Positions 51,099-59,153 of a stretch of 64,000 nucleotides of DNA are shown in pieces. This DNA comes from Vicinamibacterales bacterium (lineage in GTDB: Bacteria > Acidobacteriota > Vicinamibacteria > Vicinamibacterales > JAKQTR01), in NCBI GenBank assembly GCA_025456345.1, contig JALOKU010000003.1:1-64000 (forward strand), given 5' to 3'. How positions within the stretch are numbered: position 1 is the stretch's first letter; each line of letters begins with the position of its first letter. Made by a program: the position numbers and the translations under genes. Under the pieces are notes generated by a model, which worked only from the letters and a program-made list of their open reading frames with translations, searched no databases and was not told the DNA's origin.

Positions 51099-52283
51099 AT
51101 GAGCCCAAATCGCCTCACCCTCCTGGTGTTCCCGTTTGCCGCACTGGTGTTCGTTGGTTGTGAAGCCTCCAAGAGCGCCAACCCGACGAGCCCGTCGGTG
51201 GCGGGCCCGATTGCAGGAGTCAACATTACGACGCCGGCGCCGGTCTCCCCCGGCACGGGCAGTTCGATCCCCGCGAAGGACCAGCCCGTCACGCTGGTCG
51301 TGCAGAACGCGGCCACAAACGGACAGCGGCCAATCACTTACCGCTTCGAGGTCGCGGTCGACGCCGAGTTCAACACCAAGGTCGCTACCCGCGAAGGCGT
51401 CGAGCCCGGAGGCGACGGCAAGACGAGCTATCGGCTGCCCGACGCCCTTGCACCTGACCGGACCTACTACTGGCGGGCGAAGGCCCTCGATGGCGCCAAC
51501 GAGAGCGCCTTTTCGGAGGCGGTGAGCTTCGCCGTCGTGAACATTGGGGAGATCCAGACGCCAGTGCCGCTCTCGCCGGTCGGCGCCAGCACCACGTCCA
51601 ACAACACTCCGGAGTTCCGGGTGAGGAACGCCGTCCGGACAGGACCGGTTGGTGCCGTCTATTACACTTTTGAGGTCTCGGAAAACGAGTCGTTCTCCGC
51701 GATGATTGCGATTGTGACGGTGCCGGAGCGGGCTACCGAGACGAAGTTCACCATCAACCAGGCGCTCAGGAGCGGCATCAAGTTCTATTGGCGCGTGCGG
51801 GCGTTCGATTCCAACGTGGCCAGCGCGTGGTCGCTCACTCAGAGTTTCGTGACACCCAAGGTGACGGCCCCACCGCCCTCGCCCTCGCCTGCGCCGCCCC
51901 CGCCCGGGCCGTCAGGCCCGCCTGCGGGCGGGTGGCCGAGAACGGGCGACGAAGTGGTGGCCTGGGCCACGAGCAGATATCAGGACCGGCTGGTCGCGGG
52001 CGTGAGCCTGTCGCAGCGCCAGGCCAACATGGCCTACGTGCGCGACCGGATGATCGAGGCGGGCATTTGCGGCGGTATGGAACTCGCCTGGAACCTGAAA
52101 CGCGGCGGGCCCGAGAAGAGCATCGACTACCTGGCCTACCGCAAGGCCGGCCGGTGGATTGGTGTCGACATAGGCTCCGCCTACGACGACACGAGCATTC
52201 GGCTCGATCTGCAGTGGATGGAGAACCCCGGCGACTCATTGGTCACGCCGGCGACCTACTCGCCCGCCCCGAGCTGCAGGTAG
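51099..52283 (+). CDS. Lipoprotein with two fibronectin type III-like domains and an uncharacterised C-terminal domain
   Basis: 394 residues. Signal peptide ends in lipobox VFVGC, so the protein is lipid-anchored. Two Fn3-like repeats (about 45-140 and 145-245) share ITYRFEVAVDAEFN / VYYTFEVSENESFS and YYWRAKALDG / FYWRVRAFDS. A Pro/Ser linker (PPPSPSPAPPPPGP) leads to a C-terminal ~115-residue domain with DEVVAWATSRYQDRL, VRDRMIEAGICGGMELAWNLKRGG and GRWIGVDIGSAYDDTSIRLDLQW, which I do not recognise. ATG 51099 starts the signal peptide. Preceded by a sigma-54-like promoter and followed by a strong hairpin. Confidence 0.85.
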   Translation: MSPNRLTLLVFPFAALVFVGCEASKSANPTSPSVAGPIAGVNITTPAPVSPGTGSSIPAKDQPVTLVVQNAATNGQRPITYRFEVAVDAEFNTKVATREGVEPGGDGKTSYRLPDALAPDRTYYWRAKALDGANESAFSEAVSFAVVNIGEIQTPVPLSPVGASTTSNNTPEFRVRNAVRTGPVGAVYYTFEVSENESFSAMIAIVTVPERATETKFTINQALRSGIKFYWRVRAFDSNVASAWSLTQSFVTPKVTAPPPSPSPAPPPPGPSGPPAGGWPRTGDEVVAWATSRYQDRLVAGVSLSQRQANMAYVRDRMIEAGICGGMELAWNLKRGGPEKSIDYLAYRKAGRWIGVDIGSAYDDTSIRLDLQWMENPGDSLVTPATYSPAPSCR

Positions 52284-52298
52284 AGCCAGGCGGTTCGG

Positions 52299-52330
52299 AA
52301 GGCGCACGGCGGCCGGTGCCCGTGCGCCTT
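52299..52330. terminator. Bidirectional hairpin terminator between convergent genes
   Basis: Perfect 11-bp stem AAGGCGCACGG / CCGTGCGCCTT (52299-52309 and 52320-52330) around a 10-nt loop, midway between the lipoprotein stop (52283) and the GT2 stop (52356). The T tract is short (CTTTCG), so efficiency is uncertain. Confidence 0.65.
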
Positions 52331-52355
52331 TCGTGTGTACAGGCGATCGGGTCCG

Positions 52356-53315
52356 CTACTGCGCGGGCGTTTCCCGGATTTCCCGGATGACGTAGATGGG
52401 CTTGCCCTGCGACTCGTGGTACGTGCGCACCTGCATCTCGGCCAGCAGGCCGAGCGTGATGAGTTGCACGCCGGTGAACACCAGCAGGATGCCGAACAGC
52501 AGGAGTGGCCGGTTGGCAATGGACTGGTACCCGAACAGGCGCAGGTACGCGAGCCAGCCCGTGATGACGGCACCAAGGCCGCCCATGATGATGCCCAGCA
52601 GTCCGAAGATCTGCAGCGGGCGCGTGGCGTAGCTCAGGAGGAACTTCACCGTCATCAGGTCAAGGACGACCCGGACGGTGCGGCCGAGGCCGTACTTCGA
52701 CGTACCGTACTGCCGGGGCCGGTGGTTCACGACCTGCTCGACGATCTTCACGCCGAGTTCGCTGGCGATCGCCGGCAGGAACCGGTGCATCTCGCCGTAG
52801 AGGCGCAGCGGCTTGATCACTTCAGCCCGGAAGACCTTCAGCGAACAGCCGTAGTCGTGCAGTTTCACCCCGGTGATGCGCGAGATGAGCCAGTTGGCGA
52901 TCATCGACGGCAGCCGGCGTGTGAACAACGGGTCCTTTCGGTCCTTCCGCCAGCCGGCGGCGATGTCGGCGCCCTGTTCGACCAGCGCCACCAGGGCCGG
53001 GATGTCGGCCGGGTCGTTCTGCAGGTCCCCATCCGAGGTCACAATCAGCGCGCCTCGCGCGTGGGCGAACCCGGCCGCGAAGGCCGCGGTCTGCCCGAAG
53101 TTCCGCCGGAACCTGATGACGCGAACCCGCGCGTCGCCCGCCTGGATGGCGGCCAGCCGCTCGAAACTGTCGTCCGTGCTCCCGTCGTCGATCACGAGGA
53201 TTTCGTATGGGCGCCCCCACCCCTCCAGCGTGGCGGTGAGCTGGCGGTACAGCTCCGGGATGCTTGCCGACTCGTTCCGGACGGGGATGACGACGGAGAG
53301 GTGTGGGCTGGTCAC
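52356..53315 (-). CDS. GT2-family glycosyltransferase, dolichol-phosphate mannose synthase/GtrB-like
   Basis: 319 residues. GT-A catalytic domain with SVVIPVRNESASIPEL, ILVIDDGSTDDS, SDGDLQNDPADIP (DxD region) and QYGTSKYGLGRT. Two C-terminal membrane helices (FGLLGIIMGGLGAVITGWLAY and LLLFGILLVFTGVQLITLGLL). Such enzymes load a sugar on polyprenyl phosphate, which GT-C enzymes such as those at 43002 and 54016 could use. GTG 53315 is the family start; GAGG lies 12 nt upstream. It follows the DedA-type gene by 11 nt. Confidence 0.94.
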   Translation of the reverse strand: MTSPHLSVVIPVRNESASIPELYRQLTATLEGWGRPYEILVIDDGSTDDSFERLAAIQAGDARVRVIRFRRNFGQTAAFAAGFAHARGALIVTSDGDLQNDPADIPALVALVEQGADIAAGWRKDRKDPLFTRRLPSMIANWLISRITGVKLHDYGCSLKVFRAEVIKPLRLYGEMHRFLPAIASELGVKIVEQVVNHRPRQYGTSKYGLGRTVRVVLDLMTVKFLLSYATRPLQIFGLLGIIMGGLGAVITGWLAYLRLFGYQSIANRPLLLFGILLVFTGVQLITLGLLAEMQVRTYHESQGKPIYVIREIRETPAQ

Positions 53316-53326
53316 GGGCGGTCGGA

Positions 53327-53926
53327 TTATACCTCGGCCGCCGGCCGCCGCTGGCGGCGCCAGTAGTAGGCGAGCAGCACCGCCGCCGCCAACGCGGCGC
53401 CCCAGAGCGCCACGCCGGCGCCGTGCCGCTTGATGTAGTCGAACGCGGCCGCGCCGTAGTAGACGGCCAGGATCCCTTCGGCGAGGTAGCGCACGCCCCG
53501 GCCGATGCCGACCGCCCACGCGAACCTGCCCACGGGCATGCCCGCGACGCCGGCACCGAGCACGAACAGCTTCAGCGGGACAGGGGGCGGCAGCATCGCG
53601 GGGACCACCACTGCGGCCATGCCGTAGCGCTTGAACCGGCCCTGCATGCGGTCGATCTGCTCGCGGGAGAACTGCTTGCGCAGCAGCGCCTCACCGCCCC
53701 TGCGGCCGACGTAGTAGACCACCAGCGAGCCGGCGATCGACCCGGCCGTCGCCATGGCCGCGTAGTACAGCAGGAACGACGGGCTCTTCGTCACCATGTA
53801 GACGATGAGGATGTCGTTGACTTCCGGGAGGGAGAGCACCGAGGCGTCGATGAACGCCACGAAGAACAGCCCCAGGCCGCCGATGCTGAGCGCGAAGGCC
53901 TGCGCCCACGCGATGACCTGTTTCAT
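53327..53926 (-). CDS. DedA/VTT-domain membrane protein
   Basis: 199 residues, about five membrane segments. The VTT (SNARE-associated) core is visible: LPEVNDILIVYM, AGSIAGSLVVYYVGRRGGEALL and the re-entrant GRFKRYGMAAVVVPAMLPPPVPLKLFVLGAG. DedA-type proteins recycle polyprenyl phosphate or flip phospholipids. Its operon with a polyprenyl-phosphate glycosyltransferase supports a carrier-lipid role here. Confidence 0.9.
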   Translation of the reverse strand: MKQVIAWAQAFALSIGGLGLFFVAFIDASVLSLPEVNDILIVYMVTKSPSFLLYYAAMATAGSIAGSLVVYYVGRRGGEALLRKQFSREQIDRMQGRFKRYGMAAVVVPAMLPPPVPLKLFVLGAGVAGMPVGRFAWAVGIGRGVRYLAEGILAVYYGAAAFDYIKRHGAGVALWGAALAAAVLLAYYWRRQRRPAAEV

Positions 53927-54015
53927 CCCGTTCGCGGCTCCGTCGGGCAGGCGGCGTGCGAACGCCGGGGGCCCTGCCTGGAGGTGGTGTACGATAGCGC
54001 ATTACGAGGCTCACG

Positions 54016-55536
54016 GTGCCCGCTCCAGCAGATGCGGATTCCCATTCGCCCAATCCGCAGATTATACCCGACATCCGCGGCCCCGTGTGGCCCGCGCGAT
54101 TCGGTGTGTCGGCGCTCGTCCTGGGTTCCATCGCGGCGTGGTGGTACGCCCGGGCGGGGCTGACCCTGTCGCACTACGACGCCAAGGCCCACCTGGTCGT
54201 CGCGCGGCGCATCGCCGACAGCCTGACGCCCGGATGGATTCAGATTGGCGCCGTCTGGCTCCCGCTTCCCCACCTGGTCAGCTTCCTTCCCGTACAGTGG
54301 GACTACTTCTACCGGACCGGCGCCTTCGGGGTGGGCCTGTCGGTGGCCTGCTTCGCCGCCACCGTCTTCGCGATTACACGCCTGCTGACGGACCTCACCC
54401 GCTCTCGCGTCGCCGCCCTCGCCGGGGCGCTGGGCGTCGGCCTCAACCCCAGCCTGCTGTATCTGCAGTCGACGCCCATGACGGAGCCGCTGCTGCTGGC
54501 GCTCATCACGCTGGCGGCCTGGCAGGGCGTCGAGGCCATGCGTTCTGACGATCGGCGCGGCATTCGCCGCGCGGGCGTTGCCCTGGCTGCGGCCGTGATG
54601 ACGAGGTACGAGGCCTGGCCATTCGCGGCGGCGCTGCTGGCGCTCAGCCTGGTCGCACAGCTTCGCCTGGGCCGATCGCTCCGCGCGGCGCTGGTGTTTG
54701 TGGGGCGCCTGGCCGTCTACCCGGCTGCTGCCATCCTGGCTTTCGTGGTTCTGAGCCGGGCGTCGGTCGGCGCGTGGTTCGTCCAGTCAGGGTTCTTCCT
54801 CGCCGAGAACCCGGACCTTCATCGGCCGTTTCGCGCGCTGGTGTCCGTGTGGTGGGGGGCGCACCAGCTGACGAGCTATCCGCTGGCTGCCCTCGGCGCC
54901 GCCGGCCTCGCCGTGCTCCTGGTCCGTTCGCTGCGGTCGCGGGCTCTGGCCCCCTGGCTTCCGGCCCTGGCCCTGGTTGGCGTGGCGATGCTCCCGTGGT
55001 ACGCGTTCTACTCGGGCCACCCGTTCCGGATTCGCTACATGGTTCCACTTGTGCCGGCCATCGGGCTGGGCGTCGGGTGCGCTGTCGGGCTGGCTGGCAG
55101 ACTGAAGCCGCTGGTCGCCGCAGCGGCCCTCGCCGCGGTGGTGATGGCCCCCGGAGCGCTCGATCCCGCTGCGCCGATGGTGCTCGAGGCGCAATGGGAC
55201 CGGGCGAACCAGGCGGGCCGCTCCCGGGTTGCCGCGTACCTGCGGGCGCACTGGGACGGCGAGACCGTGATGGCCAGCATGGGCTCACTCGCCCACTTCA
55301 TGCAGGAGCTGTCCCGCGACGGGTTCCGGATCCGCGACTTCCTTCACGAAGGAAACGGCGACATCTGGCTGGCCGCCCTGGAGTACCCGGGCCCGCACGC
55401 CGCATGGGTGCTGATCGAAGAGCAGGCCGAGGGGGGCGACATGCTCGCGGCCCGCGCGCGTACCAGGCCCGGCTATCTTGCGGCGTATGCGCGCGTTGCC
55501 GAGGGTGGAGGCGTGGCGCTTTATCGGAGGCGGTAA
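54016..55536 (+). CDS. Polytopic membrane protein, GT-C (GT39-like) glycosyltransferase candidate
   Basis: 506 residues, about ten membrane helices. First periplasmic loop has LSHYDAKAHLVVARRI, an acidic D-A-x-x-H motif as in mannosyl/arabinosyl transferases using polyprenyl-phosphate sugars. The C-terminal ~120 residues are soluble (YLRAHWDGETVMASMGSLAHF). GTG 54016 has ACGAGG 5 nt upstream. Divergent from the DedA/GT2 pair. Substrate is unknown; family assignment rests on topology and the loop motif. Confidence 0.75.
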   Translation: MPAPADADSHSPNPQIIPDIRGPVWPARFGVSALVLGSIAAWWYARAGLTLSHYDAKAHLVVARRIADSLTPGWIQIGAVWLPLPHLVSFLPVQWDYFYRTGAFGVGLSVACFAATVFAITRLLTDLTRSRVAALAGALGVGLNPSLLYLQSTPMTEPLLLALITLAAWQGVEAMRSDDRRGIRRAGVALAAAVMTRYEAWPFAAALLALSLVAQLRLGRSLRAALVFVGRLAVYPAAAILAFVVLSRASVGAWFVQSGFFLAENPDLHRPFRALVSVWWGAHQLTSYPLAALGAAGLAVLLVRSLRSRALAPWLPALALVGVAMLPWYAFYSGHPFRIRYMVPLVPAIGLGVGCAVGLAGRLKPLVAAAALAAVVMAPGALDPAAPMVLEAQWDRANQAGRSRVAAYLRAHWDGETVMASMGSLAHFMQELSRDGFRIRDFLHEGNGDIWLAALEYPGPHAAWVLIEEQAEGGDMLAARARTRPGYLAAYARVAEGGGVALYRRR

Positions 55537-55554
55537 GAGAATTCGGTCTCAGAT

Positions 55555-55673
55555 AGAAGCAAGAATCAAGAATCCAGAAGCAAGAAGAAATGCCCGTTTC
55601 GCCGATGGCGGGGCTTTCTCCTAGCTTCTTACTTCTTACTCCTTACTTCTTGCTTCTTACTTCTTGCTTCTTC
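55555..55673. repeat. Heptamer repeat arms flanking a terminator hairpin
   Basis: The right arm (55625-55673) is seven tandem 7-nt units CTTCTT(A/G/C), one of them CTCCTTA. The left arm (55555-55589) is five units of AGAAGCA/AGAATCA type, the inverse complement of the right. The arms are AT-richer than anything else in the window and could pair over about 35 bp. They lie between convergent genes. Confidence 0.75.
55592..55614. terminator. Hairpin terminator inside the heptamer repeat
   Basis: GCCC-GTTT-CGCC-GAT-GGCG-GGGC forms an 8-bp stem with a bulge, with A-rich sequence on the left and TTTCT on the right, so it can terminate both convergent genes (54016-55536 and 55675-56367). Confidence 0.6.
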
Positions 55674-55674
55674 T

Positions 55675-56367
55675 TCAGAACCGGTACCCAAACGTCGCGA
55701 GGATGCTGAATCCGCCCAGGTCGAGCTTGGGGCCCAGAAAGTCCTCCGACAGATCGGCCGTGCCCCACTGGTAGCGGCCTTCCATCCCGATGAGTGCCGA
55801 CTCGGACACGCGGCCTCTGACGCCGAAGACAGCGACAGGGCCGAACGACGTGCCGCTCTGGACATACGAGGCCTCATAGATGCTGTCGTCGGTGGCGAGA
55901 AACTCGCCGCGCTCGCTGTAGCGCCAGAAGTAGGCCCCCAGGCCGCCGCCGACGTAGGGCTGAAAGGCCCGCTTCGCGCCGAGCGGGAAGATCTTGACGA
56001 CCGCCGTCAGCGGCATGATTCGCAGCTTGAGTTCCTGCTCGATCTCGGAGCCGTCCTGGTTGACCCACTCCTCGTAGATGGCGGGCGCCGTGGCCTGGTA
56101 GTAGCCGAATCCCGCCCCCGCCTCGAGGTATTCACCGAGCGCGAACGACCAATCGCCGCCCACCAGGAGCCCATTGAAGTCGCCGAAATCGAAGAGCAGG
56201 TACTGCCGGTCGATGGCCAGCACGTCGCCTTCGACGCGGGAACCCTCGCCTTTCGGCAGGAAGCCCCCGAATTGTGCCGTGAGGACCTGCTGTGCCGACG
56301 CAGGTCCCGCCAGGCCGGCGATGACCGCGAGGACGAGCAGCGCCGCGACGACGACTCTCTTCATCAT
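55675..56367 (-). CDS. Outer-membrane beta-barrel protein (OmpW/opacity-like)
   Basis: 230 residues. Signal peptide MKRVVVAALLVLAVIAGLAG ends at PASA|QQ. The mature part is a run of amphipathic strands with alternating residues (WSFALGEYLEAGAGFGYYQ, YVGGGLGAYFWRY, GMEGRYQWGTADL) and ends in an aromatic residue, SILATFGYRF, the outer-membrane insertion signal. Likely an eight-stranded barrel. ATG 56367 has GGAGG 6 nt upstream; a second ATG follows directly. A weak sigma-54-like box is at 56405-56419. Confidence 0.88.
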   Translation of the reverse strand: MMKRVVVAALLVLAVIAGLAGPASAQQVLTAQFGGFLPKGEGSRVEGDVLAIDRQYLLFDFGDFNGLLVGGDWSFALGEYLEAGAGFGYYQATAPAIYEEWVNQDGSEIEQELKLRIMPLTAVVKIFPLGAKRAFQPYVGGGLGAYFWRYSERGEFLATDDSIYEASYVQSGTSFGPVAVFGVRGRVSESALIGMEGRYQWGTADLSEDFLGPKLDLGGFSILATFGYRF

Positions 56368-56404
56368 GGGACCCCTCCAGTGAACGCACCTGGCGACATC
56401 TCTC

Positions 56405-56419
56405 GCACATCTGATGCCA
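56405..56419 (-). promoter_or_regulatory. Weak sigma-54-like promoter upstream of the beta-barrel gene
   Basis: Minus strand TGGCATC-AGAT-GTGC resembles TGGCACG-N4-TTGC with changes at three positions. Predicted start about 56393. Chance occurrence is quite possible. Confidence 0.25.
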
Positions 56420-56483
56420 GGCTGCGGCGGCAGGGTATCCGGCAATCCGGCCCCGCCAGGGGGGCGGATGTCCTGCGGAGGTA

Positions 56484-57305
56484 TCACCGCGTCCGGTTTC
56501 GAGCACGCCCGGCCCGGAACGCCCGGATCGTCTCGAGCATCGGCCGCTGCAGGCCAGGCGTCGATGCCAGGACGTGCCCGCTTCGCACGAAGAACGGCGA
56601 GCCGTCGGTGCCCGAGACCACGCCGCCCGCCTCTTCCACGATCAGGCTGGCCGCCGCCACGTCCCACGGTTTGAGGTTGTCTTCCCAGAACGCGTCGAAG
56701 CGGCCGGCGGCCACATACGCCATGTCGAGCGCGGCCGATCCGAGGCGCCGCACCGCCCTGGCGCGCCTCACGAACTCGCCGAAGAGCCCGAGGACTTCGT
56801 CGGCGTCGTCGTGGACGTCGTACGGGAACCCGGTCACCAGCAGCGCCTCGAGCAGGGCCGACGCGTCAGACACACGCAGGCGCGCCCCGTTGACGTAGGC
56901 GCCTCCTCCGCGTTCTGCGGTGAACAGCTCTCGCCGGGTCGGGTCGTAGATGGCGGCCACCTCGACGCGGCCCGCGATCTCGAGGCCGAGCGACGCGCAG
57001 AAGATCGGCAGGCCGTGGGCGTAGTTCGTGGTGCCGTCGATGGGATCGAACACCCAGCAGTGGTCCGGCGAGGCGCCGCGGCCTGGTTCCGACTCCAGCT
57101 CCTCCGCCAGGATCGCATGCGACGGAAACCGCTCGGCCAGCACGCGCCGGCACATCCGCTCCACCTCGAGGTCGGCTTCCGTGACGAGGTCGATGGCGCC
57201 CTTCTTGGCGATCCGCAGGTCGCGATTGAAATGCGCGAGTTGAATCTCGCCGGCGCGCAGGACGATGTCGATGGCCGTGGCGAGGTGGCGCGGGTCGCGG
57301 GTCAT
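56484..57305 (-). CDS. Inositol monophosphatase-family phosphatase
   Basis: 273 residues. Metal-binding motifs are complete: EE at 68-69, DPIDGT at 87-92 and WDVAAASLIVEEAGG near the C-terminus. Family members dephosphorylate inositol-1-phosphate, PAP, or fructose-1,6-bisphosphate (SuhB/CysQ group). It follows the anti-sigma-like gene by 18 nt. Substrate not decided by sequence. Confidence 0.94.
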   Translation of the reverse strand: MTRDPRHLATAIDIVLRAGEIQLAHFNRDLRIAKKGAIDLVTEADLEVERMCRRVLAERFPSHAILAEELESEPGRGASPDHCWVFDPIDGTTNYAHGLPIFCASLGLEIAGRVEVAAIYDPTRRELFTAERGGGAYVNGARLRVSDASALLEALLVTGFPYDVHDDADEVLGLFGEFVRRARAVRRLGSAALDMAYVAAGRFDAFWEDNLKPWDVAAASLIVEEAGGVVSGTDGSPFFVRSGHVLASTPGLQRPMLETIRAFRAGRARNRTR

Positions 57306-57323
57306 CAGGCGCAGACGGGCGAA

Positions 57324-57767
57324 TCAGGACTCGGCGGTGAGGCGCTTCACCATGCGCACTTCCATGCCGCCTTCCGGCAGTCTGGCCAGCTGGATGTCGT
57401 CCATGAAGCTGCGCATGAAGAAGATGCCCCGCCCGCTCGACTTCAGGAGGTTCTCGGGCGCGAGCGGGTCCGCAATCCCCTCGGGATCAAAGCCCTCGCC
57501 CTGGTCCTGGACGACGATGACGAGTTCCTCAGGGGACGGCGCGGGCCGGGTCGTGAACTCGACGGTGACGTGCTTGTTCCGGTCGTGGCGGTTGCCGTGC
57601 TTGATGGCGTTGATGACGGACTCGCGGACGGCCACCTCCATCCAGGTCAGCGCGTCCTCGTCGAAACGCAGATCGCGCCCGATCTGGTCGCTGACCAGCT
57701 GCACCATGTCGAGCATCTCGAAGGCGCTGGAGAAGCGCAGCCGAATCGTGGTTTCTGGCTCTGGCAT
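57324..57767 (-). CDS. Anti-sigma-factor-type serine kinase (RsbW/SpoIIAB-like HATPase)
   Basis: 147 residues. GHKL ATPase domain: N-box ESVINAIKHGN (49-59), G1 box DQGEGFDP and G2 region SSGRGIFFMRSFMDD. This is the compact RsbW/SpoIIAB form that phosphorylates an anti-sigma-factor antagonist. No antagonist or sigma factor gene is adjacent. ATG 57767 (MPEPETTIRLRFSS) matches family starts. Promoter not clear; the AT-rich box at 57840-57848 is nearly palindromic and could serve both directions. Confidence 0.9.
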   Translation of the reverse strand: MPEPETTIRLRFSSAFEMLDMVQLVSDQIGRDLRFDEDALTWMEVAVRESVINAIKHGNRHDRNKHVTVEFTTRPAPSPEELVIVVQDQGEGFDPEGIADPLAPENLLKSSGRGIFFMRSFMDDIQLARLPEGGMEVRMVKRLTAES

Positions 57768-57839
57768 CACCGTGCTGCCCGCTGGGATTATCGGCGCCCG
57801 CCGCGTGATTCTCCATACCATAGCCCAGAACACGGCTGA

Positions 57840-57848
57840 TGCTATAGT
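57840..57848 (+). promoter_or_regulatory. Extended -10 promoter of aroA-aroK, predicting a leaderless mRNA
   Basis: TGCTATAGT is an extended -10 box. Seven bases after its last T lies 57855, the first base of the aroA GTG, so transcription should start on the start codon. No -35 of quality is seen. Confidence 0.55.
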
Positions 57849-57854
57849 GCAAAC

Positions 57855-59153
57855 GTGAGTCCTCCCCGCGAGCGCGTCGTCTCGCCTGCCCGCCGTTTCG
57901 GGGGCGCGGTGCGGGTGCCGGGCGACAAGTCGATCTCGCACCGGGCGCTCATCCTGGGCGCCCTCGCGACGGGCCGCACGACGATTCGCGGGCTCGCGCC
58001 CGGCGGGGACTGCGGGTCCACGCGGGCGTGCCTGGCGGCGCTCGGCGTCGGCATCAGCGACACCGCCGCCCCGGACGGCACCGTCTGCCACGTCGAGGGG
58101 CTGGGCCTGGGCGGATTGGTGCCACCCGCGGCGCCGCTGGATGCCGGCAACTCCGGCACCACGGCGCGTTTCCTGATGGGTGTGCTGGCCGGCCACCGCT
58201 TCACCGCGACGCTGACCGGCGACGCGTCGCTGAGCCGCCGGCCGATGCGGCGCGTGGCGGACCCGCTGGGCCTGATGGGCGCGCGGATCGACACGACGGG
58301 CGGATGCCTGCCGGCGACGGTGGCCGGCCGTCCCCTCCGCGGGATCGCGTACGAAACGCCCGTCCCCAGCGCGCAGGTCAAGAGCGCCGTGCTGCTGGCG
58401 GGGCTGCACGCCGAAGGCGTCACGGTGGTCACCGAGTCGCGGCAGACCCGCGATCACACCGAGCGGACGCTGGCGGCCTTTGGCGCTGACATCTCGGTCG
58501 AACCGCTGCGCGTGTCGGTCGCCGGCGGCCGGCCGCTGACCGCCGCCGACATCACGGTTCCCGGAGACCCGTCTTCGGCCGCGTTCTGGGCCGCCGCCGC
58601 AGCCGGCATCCCGGGTGGGTCGGTGGTGATCGAGGGCGTGGGCGTCAACCCGTCGCGAACGGCGTTTCTCGGCGTCCTCGAGCGGATGGGCGCGCGCGTC
58701 GATGTGCGCCTGATTGACGGCGCGGGCGCCGAGCCGATCGGTGCTCTGACGGTGAAGCAGGCGTCACTCCGGCCCGTGGTGATCGAGCCCTTCGAGGTGC
58801 CGGGCCTCATCGACGAGCTGCCGGCGCTGGCAGCCCTCGCCACGCACGGCGGCGCGCTGTCGGTGACCGGCGCGGGCGAGCTCCGCGTGAAGGAGAGCGA
58901 CCGCATCTCGGCGCTGGTGGCCGGCTTGCGCGGGCTCGGCGCCGACGTCGAGGAGTCCATCGACGGGTTCCGCGTCTCAGGCGCCCGTCGCCTGGCGGGC
59001 GGTGTGGCCGACGCCGCCGGCGACCACCGTCTCGCGATGGCCTTCGCCATTGCCGCGCTCGGCGCCCGGAGCGACTCCCGCATCCTCGGCGCGGAGGCGG
59101 TCGCCGTGTCGTACCCCGGGTTCTTCGAGATGCTCGAGAGACTGTGCGCATGA
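57855..59153 (+). CDS. aroA: 3-phosphoshikimate 1-carboxyvinyltransferase (EPSP synthase)
   Basis: Transfers enolpyruvyl from PEP to shikimate-3-phosphate. 432 residues. Substrate motifs: PGDKSISHRALILGALATG, DAGNSGTTARFL, TGDASLSRRPMRRV, SAQVKSAVLLAGL and RVKESDRISAL. The late DHRLAMAFAIAAL is present. The GTG at 57855 has no Shine-Dalgarno and coincides with the predicted transcription start. Its stop overlaps aroK by 4 nt. Confidence 0.97.
   Translation: MSPPRERVVSPARRFGGAVRVPGDKSISHRALILGALATGRTTIRGLAPGGDCGSTRACLAALGVGISDTAAPDGTVCHVEGLGLGGLVPPAAPLDAGNSGTTARFLMGVLAGHRFTATLTGDASLSRRPMRRVADPLGLMGARIDTTGGCLPATVAGRPLRGIAYETPVPSAQVKSAVLLAGLHAEGVTVVTESRQTRDHTERTLAAFGADISVEPLRVSVAGGRPLTAADITVPGDPSSAAFWAAAAAGIPGGSVVIEGVGVNPSRTAFLGVLERMGARVDVRLIDGAGAEPIGALTVKQASLRPVVIEPFEVPGLIDELPALAALATHGGALSVTGAGELRVKESDRISALVAGLRGLGADVEESIDGFRVSGARRLAGGVADAAGDHRLAMAFAIAALGARSDSRILGAEAVAVSYPGFFEMLERLCA

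Noticed and set aside
55629-55877. Small minus-strand frame ending in KKQEVRSKK-type residues
   Set aside because: It is the heptamer repeat and the beta-barrel gene read in another frame.
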